Source of the DNA: a virus
Direction: 5' to 3' (one strand)
DNA: 34,237 nt
Virus record (IMG/VR): IMGVR_UViG_3300032083_001639
Location: 1 to 34,237 of that record
Part shown: positions 1-6,330 of the stretch, piece by piece
How positions within the stretch are numbered: the stretch's first letter is position 1
Layout: every line of letters begins with the position of its first letter
Made by a program: the position numbers and the translations under genes
Notes under the pieces: generated by a model
Database searches by the model: none
Told to the model about the DNA's origin: nothing
What the model saw: the letters and a program-made list of their open reading frames with translations, nothing else

Positions 1-421
1 GATCAGACACGGGGAGGATGTAGCCGCTTGTGCCTTCGCAGGTCGTTTTGTACTCTCCGAAGGAACAGAAGGCCCGCAAATCTGACGTTTCTATGTAGCA
101 GTACACCCATTCTCCGTGCCAGTAAAAGCCGAGACACCAATGCGTAGCTTTCGAGAGGGCTATTCCGCACGGGCTTTTACCATCGCTGTTTTGCGATTCG
201 ATGAACAAATTCCCGGTATCCTTCGATTTCTTATCGAACTTGCACTCGATGAATTTGCCGACCTCAGGGACGGCGATATCGAAATCCTCCCGTTCCTCGG
301 TGGTGCATTTCCTCGCAAGCGGATACTTCGCTTTAATCCGTTCGAGAATCCAGTCCTCGAATCCTTCCCCGATCCGCCTGTGCGCATCCCACCGCTTCTG
401 TCTCTCCATGCCTCGAATCAT
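1..421 (-). CDS. PD-(D/E)XK nuclease-like protein, 3' end cut by window edge
   Basis: This open frame runs off the left edge, so only the first 140 residues are seen. It begins at ATG 421-419, which overlaps the stop of the preceding initiator gene as ATGA, and has GGAGG seven bases upstream, so coupling is likely. A motif around residues 49-63 reads DFDIAVPEVGKF then IECKF, which matches the D...ExK core of the PD-(D/E)XK fold, followed by a Q/N-rich stretch and a Trp-containing segment as in small phage resolvase-like or restriction-like nucleases. I infer a role in replication or recombination from the neighbour. The exact subfamily cannot be set without the rest of the gene. Confidence 0.65.
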   Translation of the reverse strand, partial: MIRGMERQKRWDAHRRIGEGFEDWILERIKAKYPLARKCTTEEREDFDIAVPEVGKFIECKFDKKSKDTGNLFIESQNSDGKSPCGIALSKATHWCLGFYWHGEWVYCYIETSDLRAFCSFGEYKTTCEGTSGYILPVSD

Positions 422-936
422 TTCCTGACCTCCATTTCAATTCCTCTGCTTTCAAGATACGCCCGCACCTGTTCCTCCGGGTCTTCCACAGTCTTACTGT
501 TTACTAAGTAATTCTCTTTTCTTATTTCTGGTTTATGATTTATGATTTCTGATTTATGGTTTATCGTGGTATCGCTAGGGTATGGATAGGGTATCGATAG
601 GGTATCACGAATTGGCTTAGGTATGCAGTTGAACTCGTTTATACAGGCTTTGTCGTTTTTTGGGCCTTTATAGTTTCCATATGACCTCGCTTTTGGAATC
701 CAGACCCACCCGTTATAAAAAATCGCCTTTGGGTTAATCTCCTTTTTTGCCATTTTCAGTTCTTCGGCGGTAAACCCGGTATCGAACATAATCGTCCGAT
801 CTGAAATTTCGTAGCATCCGAGAAGGTTAATACGGTAGTTTGTCAGTAAATACATCCAGAGATAACGGGAGTTTCGGGATAGTGCGATATACCAATCGTC
901 TTCCCATATTTTCGTGTGAATAATTCGAGTTTTCAT
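418..936 (-). CDS. Phage replication initiator-like protein
   Basis: A 172-residue protein. An in-frame extension to 999 exists, but I chose ATG 936 because AGGAAGG sits nine bases before it and the upstream part is the structured leader. The first 75 residues (start KTRIIHTKIWEDDWY, then a stretch like LWMYLLTNYRINLLGCYEI) resemble the N-terminal winged-helix region of phage O-like or DnaD-like replication proteins. The middle turns low-complexity (Pro/Tyr then repeated INHK units) because the DNA there is made of short tandem repeats. The C-terminus is a short acidic-basic helix. The overlap with the nuclease gene fits an early replication operon. Function is inferred from fold resemblance and the repeats; no catalytic motif is present. 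Confidence 0.6.
   Translation of the reverse strand: MKTRIIHTKIWEDDWYIALSRNSRYLWMYLLTNYRINLLGCYEISDRTIMFDTGFTAEELKMAKKEINPKAIFYNGWVWIPKARSYGNYKGPKNDKACINEFNCIPKPIRDTLSIPYPYPSDTTINHKSEIINHKPEIRKENYLVNSKTVEDPEEQVRAYLESRGIEMEVRK
524..565. repeat. Six tandem 7-bp AT-rich repeats
   Basis: On the plus strand the units are ATTTCTG, GTTTATG, ATTTATG, ATTTCTG, ATTTATG, GTTTATC, back to back. A less exact unit (TTTTCTT) precedes them. They lie inside the initiator gene and give its repeated INHK peptide. The run is adjacent to the 11-bp repeats at 576-608 and sits in an AT-rich stretch starting near 501. Confidence 0.9.
576..608. repeat. Three tandem 11-bp repeats (iteron-like)
   Basis: Plus-strand units are TAGGGTATGGA, TAGGGTATCGA and TAGGGTATCAC, with a degenerate in-phase fourth unit at 565-575 (CGTGGTATCGC). 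Eleven is not a multiple of three, so the same DNA word is read in three different frames by the initiator gene. The conserved object is therefore the DNA word, not a peptide repeat. Spacing of about one helical turn is typical of protein-binding iterons. Confidence 0.88.
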
Positions 937-1047
937 TGCGGTATACCTTCCTCCACCTTTGGGGGTGGCGTACACCGCAAAGTGGAACCACCCCCACAAG
1001 TGGGCTAATCGATTAGCTATTCGTGAAAAACGTCTGCGGTGTACTCA
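937..1047 (-). promoter_or_regulatory. Structured 5' leader of the initiator mRNA
   Basis: The leader between the predicted promoter and ATG 936 holds several exact inverted repeats: a 10-bp pair (970-979 with 1035-1044), an 8-bp pair (961-968 with 988-995), a competing 5-bp pair (953-957 with 964-968) that overlaps the bases just before the ribosome binding site, and a perfect 14-bp palindrome GCTAATCGATTAGC at 1004-1017. The 8-bp and 5-bp pairs share bases, so they exclude each other. That could switch access to the ribosome binding site. The palindrome could instead be an operator just downstream of the promoter. Confidence 0.5.
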
Positions 1048-1054
1048 TGACTTC

Positions 1055-1083
1055 AAGATACAATGTTAAAAAGAGAAAGTCAA
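1055..1083 (-). promoter_or_regulatory. Sigma70-type promoter for the replication operon
   Basis: On the minus strand TTGACT (1083-1078) is followed after exactly 17 bases by TATCTT (1060-1055). The first box matches TTGACA in five of six positions and the second matches TATAAT in four. Transcription would start near 1047 and run into the initiator gene. It sits in a gene-free stretch, which supports it. Confidence 0.5.
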
Positions 1084-1152
1084 GTGCAGTCCCACGACCC
1101 CAGAAACGCCTTATCAGCGCACCAGAATCGGGGGAGTACACTCGACCTTCGG

Positions 1153-1230
1153 TAACAAGCAGGACTCACAAAACTGCCAGTTCGTGTATTGCTAATCTCG
1201 TATATCGCAACGGGACAGTCCTGCTTGTTA
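1153..1230 (-). other. Long-range 14-bp inverted repeat, possible structured RNA
   Basis: A perfect 14-bp inverted repeat (TAACAAGCAGGACT at 1153-1166, its complement at 1217-1230) encloses 50 bases. The enclosed part has its own weak pairing. No convincing reading frame with a ribosome binding site lies here. It sits in the gene-free stretch 1084-1285, between the small basic gene and the initiator promoter. It could be a small RNA, a processing site or an elongated terminator. I see no tRNA features such as a T-loop consensus. Confidence 0.45.
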
Positions 1231-1239
1231 TGAAAGAGA

Positions 1240-1278
1240 GGGAGGCAGCAGCCAGATGAGTGCAGGACGCCGCCTCCC
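1240..1278 (-). terminator. Possible terminator after the small basic gene
   Basis: In minus-strand RNA a 10-bp helix with one G-U pair forms between 1269-1278 and 1240-1249, with a 19-base loop, followed by UCUCUUUC. A smaller alternative hairpin CCGCCT/AGGCGG (1270-1285) sits right after the stop of the small gene. The U-tract is mixed, so termination strength is uncertain. Confidence 0.4.
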
Positions 1279-1285
1279 AAGGCGG

Positions 1286-1405
1286 TTACGGATTGCGCTT
1301 CTGACGCTTCCTGCGGCGGTGCTGTTCCTGCCGACTTGCGGTTGGCGGCTTCTTCTCCGGCGGCGGCTTAGGTAGCTTCTTCTTCCGTGGAAACCTCTTC
1401 CACAC
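1286..1405 (-). CDS. Very basic 39-residue protein
   Basis: A GTG codon at 1405-1403 has a near-perfect ribosome binding site, AAGGAGGTGAG, with nine bases between GGAGG and the start. The frame encodes 39 residues, about half of them Lys or Arg, with a Lys/Pro-rich first half and an Arg-rich second half, and ends in TAA followed at once by a hairpin. Such a peptide could bind nucleic acid, but no family is recognised. A small hairpin (1387-1403, GTGGAA with TTCCAC) covers the start codon and may tune translation. A longer overlapping frame in the same stretch has no ribosome binding site and is rejected. Confidence 0.55.
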   Translation of the reverse strand: MWKRFPRKKKLPKPPPEKKPPTASRQEQHRRRKRQKRNP

Positions 1406-1469
1406 CGTTCCTCACCTCCTTTGTGATTGAAAATGAACACCTTCAATATACAACCGTCACCACCGTCCG

Positions 1470-2498
1470 TCAATGACCTATAGCGTGCTTCAAACAGACC
1501 TCCTGTGCTAACATTCCCACCTCAAACGATAAATGTGCATCCAAGGCGTCTATCTGTGGCAGAATGGTAACGCTTTGTCCTCCCGGTTCCCCGGTAGTAC
1601 CGTAGTTATCTACCGCAAACCGATCGTCAACGCCGCTTACCCCCTTATAGCAGCCACTCCTGACGTATGCTACCTGCTTTACCCGCCTCCCGGTACCTTC
1701 GTAGACAACCTCTGCTGCTGCGAAATGCTTGTGCGCCCCCACTACGATGTCTGCCTCCATGTTCTGCCTTAACCGATTCATCTGCCTGAGGCCGTGCGTC
1801 TCGTTAAAGTTACTCTCGAACGGCCCAATCTTGTGGTATGGTACACAGACATATTCACGGGATGGAAACTGTAAGTGTAGCCTGCCCCCGTTTTGAAGCA
1901 CAGGAAACCTTCGATTTGGAAAGCCGAATATCAAGGCGTTTATATCCTGTCCCGTATGTTTGTATGTCCATCCCTCGTGGCACGAACTTGTGACTGCGCC
2001 TAGAACTTTGCCCCTGCTATTTAATTCTTCAGCAACGTGGCGCATATACACTACCTGCTTGTCTGGTGGAAGGCCGTTGACCAGCATATTGCTTGGAAAC
2101 TGAGAAGGGATGGCGTTATCAACAAGGTTACTCATAAACACGATGTATGCGTTTGGCATCTCTGCGATGCGTCTCATATGTTCCATGAACAAGTCGTGGT
2201 CGGTATAGTACGACCCTATATGCACGTCCCCAATGAAGAACACGGTTACTGGCAAATCGTTTGCAAACTGCACGAACCCCTCTGCCTGGCTTAGCCTGCC
2301 CTCCTCGTAAATCTCTGTAGCCCTGCGTGCGTGTGCGGTTAACTCCTCAATATCCGCAATCTGCGCTTTCGTTCCTACAAACTCTGGCGTGAAATGCTGC
2401 CAATGGGAAACGTCTACGCCCTCCCGGTATAGACCCTGTGCCTCCTCATCAGATAGACCGAAAAATTCCGGCGGTATGTATGTACCACTCTTACTCAT
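1470..2498 (-). CDS. Calcineurin-like metallophosphoesterase, divergent
   Basis: A 342-residue protein of the metallophosphoesterase superfamily. The first motif IGDVHIG (D91, H93) is intact, as are a central YH (221-222) and the final GAHKH (254-258). Two usual motifs are altered: GDxxD reads SNLVD at 123-127 (Asp to Asn) and GNHE reads SCHE at 172-175 (Asn to Cys). Family members cleave phosphoesters, including cyclic nucleotides, nucleic acid ends and phosphoproteins. The first 80 residues are an extra helical part. Position after the lysis-like genes gives no clear role. A weak AGGGA precedes ATG 2498. The family call is firm; activity and substrate are open. Confidence 0.75.
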   Translation of the reverse strand: MSKSGTYIPPEFFGLSDEEAQGLYREGVDVSHWQHFTPEFVGTKAQIADIEELTAHARRATEIYEEGRLSQAEGFVQFANDLPVTVFFIGDVHIGSYYTDHDLFMEHMRRIAEMPNAYIVFMSNLVDNAIPSQFPSNMLVNGLPPDKQVVYMRHVAEELNSRGKVLGAVTSSCHEGWTYKHTGQDINALIFGFPNRRFPVLQNGGRLHLQFPSREYVCVPYHKIGPFESNFNETHGLRQMNRLRQNMEADIVVGAHKHFAAAEVVYEGTGRRVKQVAYVRSGCYKGVSGVDDRFAVDNYGTTGEPGGQSVTILPQIDALDAHLSFEVGMLAQEVCLKHAIGH

Positions 2499-2533
2499 GG
2501 ATTTCCCTATTGAGATTATTTTGTTTTAATCGA

Positions 2534-2551
2534 AGGGGTAAACGTACCCCT
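2534..2551 (-). other. Hairpin in the leader of the phosphoesterase gene
   Basis: AGGGGTA and TACCCCT form a perfect 7-bp stem with a 4-base loop, about 36 bases before the start of the phosphoesterase gene. No T-run follows on either strand, so it is not a simple terminator. It may stabilise or be a processing point in the mRNA. Confidence 0.4.
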
Positions 2552-2593
2552 CATACGGTATCGTTACAAACAGACCCCTTACAGCCCCTCACG

Positions 2594-2839
2594 TTAGCCT
2601 TGTGACCTCTCCACCTCGTCTGCCCGGCCTTCCATATAAATAAACAGGGCGATTATTGCAGCTATTAGTAATAAATCCTTCCACTCCATACCCACCGGGC
2701 CAACACATCCGAGAACAGGAACACATAGTTGGGTATGGTTTACAATAACTAACCAGAAAAAGAACACCACGCATAGAAACTTTCTCGATACTAGACGCCA
2801 GACGATATCTTGTGGCATATCCGACCAGTTCCAACTCAT
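2594..2839 (-). CDS. Small membrane protein, holin or lysis-accessory candidate
   Basis: An 81-residue protein with two hydrophobic segments, roughly residues 21-33 and 54-69, separated by a Cys/Gly/Pro-containing loop and ending in a charged tail. No ribosome binding site is seen, but its ATG overlaps the stop of the upstream 25-residue gene as ATGA, so it is probably translated by coupling. Two membrane helices, small size and placement after the endolysin-like gene suggest a holin or lysis accessory protein. An overlapping frame (2589-2834) is also open but lacks coherent helices. Identity by family is not established. Confidence 0.5.
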   Translation of the reverse strand: MSWNWSDMPQDIVWRLVSRKFLCVVFFFWLVIVNHTQLCVPVLGCVGPVGMEWKDLLLIAAIIALFIYMEGRADEVERSQG

Positions 2840-2913
2840 TTTGAAAACAGAAACAAATTAACTATCGCAGCCACCCATAGCAGGGTTGCCAAAATAAATA
2901 GTAATACATCCAT
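2836..2913 (-). CDS. 25-residue single-helix membrane peptide
   Basis: The frame encodes 25 residues that are almost entirely one hydrophobic helix (start MDVLLFILATLL, Trp and Ala in the middle, end LFLFSK). A purine run (AAGAAAGAGAAAA) precedes ATG 2913. The TGA overlaps the start of the next membrane gene by four bases, which explains that gene's missing ribosome binding site. It may be a holin regulator, a tiny holin, or a leader peptide for coupling. No database family is claimed. Confidence 0.5.
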   Translation of the reverse strand: MDVLLFILATLLWVAAIVNLFLFSK

Positions 2914-2923
2914 TTTTCTCTTT

Positions 2924-2983
2924 CTTACTCTGTAAGACTGGTTATTCCACCAGCGGCATTGCCCTCGTCTCAACGAGTCTTAC
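2924..2983 (-). other. Competing inverted repeats before the tiny membrane genes
   Basis: GTAAGACT at 2932-2939 can pair with AGTCTTAC at 2976-2983 (8 bp), while its GTAAG part can instead pair with CTTAC at 2924-2928 (5 bp, 3-base loop). The two structures exclude each other and lie between the coiled-coil gene and the 25-residue membrane gene, so they could affect lysis gene translation or mRNA ending. Confidence 0.35.
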
Positions 2984-3215
2984 GAAATAGTTTAATGAAC
3001 TTCGCCCATAACGCAGACAAAAGTTCCTCAGTTGTATAGTCGTTTAGCTTTTTCATTTCTACTCTCTTTCTTGCAACAAGCAATTCAAACCTTCGACTCA
3101 ACTTATTGTACATCTCCGAACACATCCGCAGACGTTCTTGCGTCTTATTCTTTTCCGCAATCGCCCTGTCCCTCTCTCCGATCAGGGCGTTTTGTATTTT
3201 CATCTGCAACTCCAT
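2970..3215 (-). CDS. Small charged coiled-coil protein
   Basis: An 81-residue protein rich in Glu, Lys and Arg with a long predicted coiled coil over about residues 1-60 and a basic tail. It starts at ATG 3215, sharing one base with the upstream TAA (TAATG), so it is coupled to the M23-SH3 gene. There is no signal peptide or membrane helix, which argues against a simple Rz-type spanin. I do not recognise the family. Location between endolysin-like and membrane genes suggests an accessory lysis or tail role. Confidence 0.6.
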   Translation of the reverse strand: MELQMKIQNALIGERDRAIAEKNKTQERLRMCSEMYNKLSRRFELLVARKRVEMKKLNDYTTEELLSALWAKFIKLFRKTR

Positions 3216-4033
3216 TACAGTGCCTTCAGCCGACTAGCTGAACCCTCCAATACGGGCACCTCTTCCTTCGCCTTCGCCTTCACGTCCGCAACCTGCTTCT
3301 CGTAATCCACCTTCTGGTCTGCCAATTTCTTCTCGTACTCCGCCTTCTGTGCGTCCAGTTTCAACTGACACGGGTCTGGCGGAGGAGGTAGCGTACCGTC
3401 TGGATAGGTCACGACCTTGTTGGTAACCTTCATGTGCGAATCTATACACCACCCGGTACCGCTTAGAAACACGCAATCGAACCAGGTATACCCGTTTCCC
3501 GTGCGTGGGCCGTCCCTGACCTCAGCAACACTTCCCATCTTCGCCACATCTTGAATCGGATACGAAGTACCGTTCCCCTGCCGTATGTTCGTATCTGACG
3601 TAAATTCCACCTTTACGCCAACATGAATGCCGCTATCGTAGATAATGCTTCGGATGGGATACTCGCCATCGTTCTTTCTGGCACTACAGTGCAAATGCAC
3701 AGCGTACCCGCCGTTCTCAGAGGTCGGGGCTATCCTGCAAATCACACCCCCCGCCTTGACCGTAGACCCTACGGCAGCGTGTTCGTTAACGTGTACGAAC
3801 ATCAGCTTGTACTCCCCGACCTGCACTACGATATAGTTACCCTGGTACTTTGAAGAATACGTCACCTTGCAATCCACATCGAGAGTAATCGGATACACCA
3901 CTCCCTGGTTTCCGAAATCGAGGGCAAGCTGTCTGACTCCGCTTGCGTACTTGAGATTGATATGAGAAGGCCCCGTTTCGTCCTGACTAATCGGATATGA
4001 CGATAAGGGCTGCCAATTCGAGTATATTACCAT
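3215..4033 (-). CDS. M23 peptidase-like plus SH3 protein, endolysin candidate
   Basis: A 272-residue protein. Residues about 30-120 match the LytM/M23 fold: D39, H81 in the FVHV strand, and H113-L-H115 near the end. The first zinc ligand, normally His in HxxxD, is Gln35 here, so zinc binding may be weak or lost. Residues about 145-205 form a bacterial SH3-like domain (NIRQGNG start, GTGWC near the end). A Pro-rich link then leads to a Lys/Glu coiled coil at about 222-265. M23 enzymes cut peptide cross-links of the cell wall. It follows a coiled-coil membrane protein, fitting a lysis module, but a structural wall-binding role is equally possible given the missing ligand. Confidence 0.7.
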   Translation of the reverse strand: MVIYSNWQPLSSYPISQDETGPSHINLKYASGVRQLALDFGNQGVVYPITLDVDCKVTYSSKYQGNYIVVQVGEYKLMFVHVNEHAAVGSTVKAGGVICRIAPTSENGGYAVHLHCSARKNDGEYPIRSIIYDSGIHVGVKVEFTSDTNIRQGNGTSYPIQDVAKMGSVAEVRDGPRTGNGYTWFDCVFLSGTGWCIDSHMKVTNKVVTYPDGTLPPPPDPCQLKLDAQKAEYEKKLADQKVDYEKQVADVKAKAKEEVPVLEGSASRLKAL

Positions 4034-4037
4034 CGGC

Positions 4038-4394
4038 CTACTTGACCAATTTATCTATCGCATACGTTATCACCGTAAACAATACCACCAATATCGCACC
4101 TGCACCAGCAAGCCAAGCTTTAGCCTCTCCGATAGTATCGCTTAGCTTCTCAATCGACTTCTGGTGTCCCTCGAACCCCTTTTCCATCTCTTTCAGTCTA
4201 CCACGAACGTCTATTATCGCCTTGCTATTATCGTGAACGTCTATCTTCCACGGTTCTAAAGATGTGTTCAAGCTGTCGAGTTTTATACAAACCTCATCCA
4301 GTTTTTTCTCAATCGAGTTCAACCTCTCTGTCATAGTGCCGTAGCTTAATTCAAGTGCGCTTATTCTCTTTTGACCATCTTTAGAACTTGGCAT
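4038..4394 (-). CDS. Coiled-coil protein with C-terminal membrane helix (XhlA/holin-like)
   Basis: A 118-residue protein. I chose ATG 4394 over the longer frame from 4433 because AAAGGAG lies nine bases before it. Residues about 10-85 are a heptad-rich coiled coil, and residues about 92-113 are one hydrophobic helix (AWLAGAGAILVVLF), with a short basic tail. This plan is shared with XhlA-type hemolysin and holin-associated phage proteins. Its place right before the endolysin-like gene supports a lysis role at the inner membrane. Confidence 0.6.
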   Translation of the reverse strand: MPSSKDGQKRISALELSYGTMTERLNSIEKKLDEVCIKLDSLNTSLEPWKIDVHDNSKAIIDVRGRLKEMEKGFEGHQKSIEKLSDTIGEAKAWLAGAGAILVVLFTVITYAIDKLVK

Positions 4395-4408
4395 TTCATA
4401 CTTCTCCT

Positions 4409-5095
4409 TTATACACTTAATAGATGCACACACATATAGGTATACGCAGGGGATGCAATTAGATCAACTGTTGACGCCCCAACATATAGATATACATATT
4501 CCTCGATGTACTGTCCAGCCGTTACTGGGCAAACAGCAGACCCATTTAATTGAAGAGTAGATGTACCAGCCGCACCAGGTTGTTGCACCCCCAAATAAAC
4601 ATACGCAGACCCGTTTACATATATCATTCCATAATAGTTCTTGTCAGCAATAACACTTGAAAAGGCAACACCAGCGGTAACAAGGTAATATCCCGTAACA
4701 GGTGCTGTAAACCTGTTATTGGAAGTATCGAAGTCTCCCCCAATGTCATAACTTTCAGCATTTAGCGTAACCTTCACATTCGTATCATCCGCAATATTAT
4801 TCTGTGAACCAGTCAAGTACGCCTTGCATTTACTCATTACCTTCACCTGCACCTCGTTGAAGTTTGTACCGTCCCCAACTACCAAGTTGTTACTGGCATC
4901 CACGTTTACACACGCCCTAGCGGTTCCTCCGCTGTCCTTCATGTAAAAACCCGTGTTGTTGTTCAGCGATAGGCCGTTTGCAGCGTGGCTGTCATGCGCC
5001 TGGTCGTTTGCAACCATAGCGTCCAACTTCGCCTCCGTAATAACGTCCCCTGTCGTCCAGGTCACGCTTGAATATGTTGTTGCACCTAATGCCAT
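4409..5095 (-). CDS. Tail protein with C1q/TNF-like head domain
   Basis: A 228-residue protein. The first 60 residues look like a phage tail-fibre attachment segment (TTGDVITEAKLDAMVAND). From about residue 90 to the end the pattern of beta strands, including NNRFTAPVTGYYLV and a final aromatic-rich strand, fits a C1q/TNF jelly roll, a trimeric module used by phage receptor-binding proteins. It follows another fibre-like gene and precedes the lysis genes, the usual position for host-recognition proteins. The start has only an A/T-rich leader. Receptor type is unknown. Confidence 0.65.
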   Translation of the reverse strand: MALGATTYSSVTWTTGDVITEAKLDAMVANDQAHDSHAANGLSLNNNTGFYMKDSGGTARACVNVDASNNLVVGDGTNFNEVQVKVMSKCKAYLTGSQNNIADDTNVKVTLNAESYDIGGDFDTSNNRFTAPVTGYYLVTAGVAFSSVIADKNYYGMIYVNGSAYVYLGVQQPGAAGTSTLQLNGSAVCPVTAGQYIEEYVYLYVGASTVDLIASPAYTYMCVHLLSV

Positions 5096-5117
5096 AGAAG
5101 TAAATATAAAAAGTTAT

Positions 5118-5885
5118 CTAGGATTCAATATAAAGTATACTGTAACATCCACTGAATGATGCGTTAATATACGTTGACGTAAAATTACCACCACCATACT
5201 TTTCAAAGACAACGGTCACAGCTGTTGAGTTTGACGATATGTGACACGCCATAACGTCTTCAACGGCACTCGCTGCTTTTATGCCATGAACTGGTATGAT
5301 GGAAAAGTATGTATTATATCCAACCGTGCTTCCCACAGCTTCTGCCGCTGGGTTTTTTATTGTCGTTTCGGCCTCAATATAGCTGCCACTTCCAGAGTAA
5401 ATTCCAGTGATGTTTATGTATAGATATACCATGTTTCCAACCATTGACCAAACATCCCCCACGTTAAACGTGGAGTCGAAGGCAAGTGTCCCGTTTCCGT
5501 CAATTCGGCTGCCATCTCCTCCGTTCCCATAACCCATGAAATCTTGAAATCCATATGGGGTTATCCTGTTTGAAACATAGATTTCGTCAAGACTAGCCGG
5601 AAGGTCATCTCCCGCAGTAGTTATGTAGGTATTATAAACACAGTAAACGTATGTCCAGTACGAGTTTCCGCTGCTAATTATTTTAAGTTTGTCGCCAGGC
5701 TTAAAAATATATTTAAGATTAGATATCGTACAGGTCATCGTATTGTCGTTGTATCTCGTAAACTTCGTCTCGTCCAATCTTGTCCAATCCTCTATTGCAA
5801 ATACGTCTGTTTGGCCACTTTCGGTCTGATCAACCGAAACGCTTCTTGACTGTAAACCGTCTTGGACGCTTCTTTCCTCAGCCAT
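5118..5885 (-). CDS. Putative tail fibre or receptor-binding protein
   Basis: A 255-residue protein. I place the start at ATG 5885, overlapping the end of the upstream Cys-rich gene by eight bases; an open extension to 6041 would run deep into that gene. The sequence is rich in Gly, Ser, Thr and Tyr, with regularly spaced beta strands and no helices, as in virion surface proteins. No clear domain is recognised. Placement between the hub module and the C1q-like protein suggests a baseplate or fibre component. Confidence 0.55.
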   Translation of the reverse strand: MAEERSVQDGLQSRSVSVDQTESGQTDVFAIEDWTRLDETKFTRYNDNTMTCTISNLKYIFKPGDKLKIISSGNSYWTYVYCVYNTYITTAGDDLPASLDEIYVSNRITPYGFQDFMGYGNGGDGSRIDGNGTLAFDSTFNVGDVWSMVGNMVYLYINITGIYSGSGSYIEAETTIKNPAAEAVGSTVGYNTYFSIIPVHGIKAASAVEDVMACHISSNSTAVTVVFEKYGGGNFTSTYINASFSGCYSILYIES

Positions 5886-6330
5886 GTTGTTTGTCGATTT
5901 TAACCTTAGAATAGCGGCCCTCAATACCGATACTGCCACACGCACACTCGAACCGAGGTTCGCTAGTAAACGGATCAACATTGAACCCAAAGCACCCCCT
6001 CCACGACTTTGCATCAAAGTAACTGTAATAATGTAAATCAAAGTACTCTCCCGTCAGCTTACCGTCCCGTGCATAAAAGCTACCCAACAGGTCTCCACAC
6101 GCAGCGCATACCACCTCGTACTTACTCAATCCTTCAGCCTTCCAGTTCTCCGCCTTCGGACAATGGTACATCCGAAAATCCTTCGACATAATCCGAGTCG
6201 GTATGATTAACTCGCACAAACAGTCGGGCCTGTCGTACGGCCTCCACGACCATTTCTCAATCTTTTTCTTTTTCGACAAGCGTAACTCGCTTAGCGCAGT
6301 CTCGCTTGGCCTGATTATTCTTCGCTTCAT
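5878..6330 (-). CDS. Cys-rich, probably zinc-binding protein in the tail module
   Basis: A 150-residue protein with a basic N-terminus (KKKK near residue 20) and Cys pairs CLC, CAAC and CAC plus a lone HC and CFG, suggesting one or two zinc ribbons. Its start overlaps the end of the hub gene by four bases (ATGA), so it is coupled. I do not recognise a family. It may be a small baseplate part or a protein folding helper. It is an odd member of a tail operon. Confidence 0.6.
   Translation of the reverse strand: MKRRIIRPSETALSELRLSKKKKIEKWSWRPYDRPDCLCELIIPTRIMSKDFRMYHCPKAENWKAEGLSKYEVVCAACGDLLGSFYARDGKLTGEYFDLHYYSYFDAKSWRGCFGFNVDPFTSEPRFECACGSIGIEGRYSKVKIDKQHG

Larger units (their letters stand above)
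501..608. other. Candidate replication origin inside the initiator gene
   Basis: An AT-rich tract with 7-bp repeats lies directly beside tandem 11-bp repeats, all inside a replication initiator-like gene. This is the layout of the lambda origin, where iterons and an AT-rich unwinding element lie within gene O. The repeats are seen directly. The origin role is inference. Confidence 0.45.

Noticed and set aside
524-608. CRISPR-like array
   Set aside because: The repeats are 7 and 11 bp and directly tandem, without spacers.
1141-1240. Possible tRNA in the gene-free stretch
   Set aside because: No acceptor/T-arm pattern or GTTCGAATC-like loop was found; the long inverted repeat encloses too few paired arms.
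1023-1259. Plus-strand open frame of 78 codons
   Set aside because: No ribosome binding site, opposite to all other genes, and it lies across the strong inverted repeats.
1228-1473. Minus-strand 81-codon frame overlapping the small basic gene
   Set aside because: No ribosome binding site before its start, and the well-placed AAGGAGG box inside it serves the GTG-start 39-residue frame.
2534-2551. Terminator before the phosphoesterase gene
   Set aside because: The stem is perfect but no T-run follows on either strand.
2589-2834. Minus-strand frame overlapping the two-helix membrane gene
   Set aside because: Its peptide lacks coherent helices and its start is not coupled, unlike the frame from 2839.
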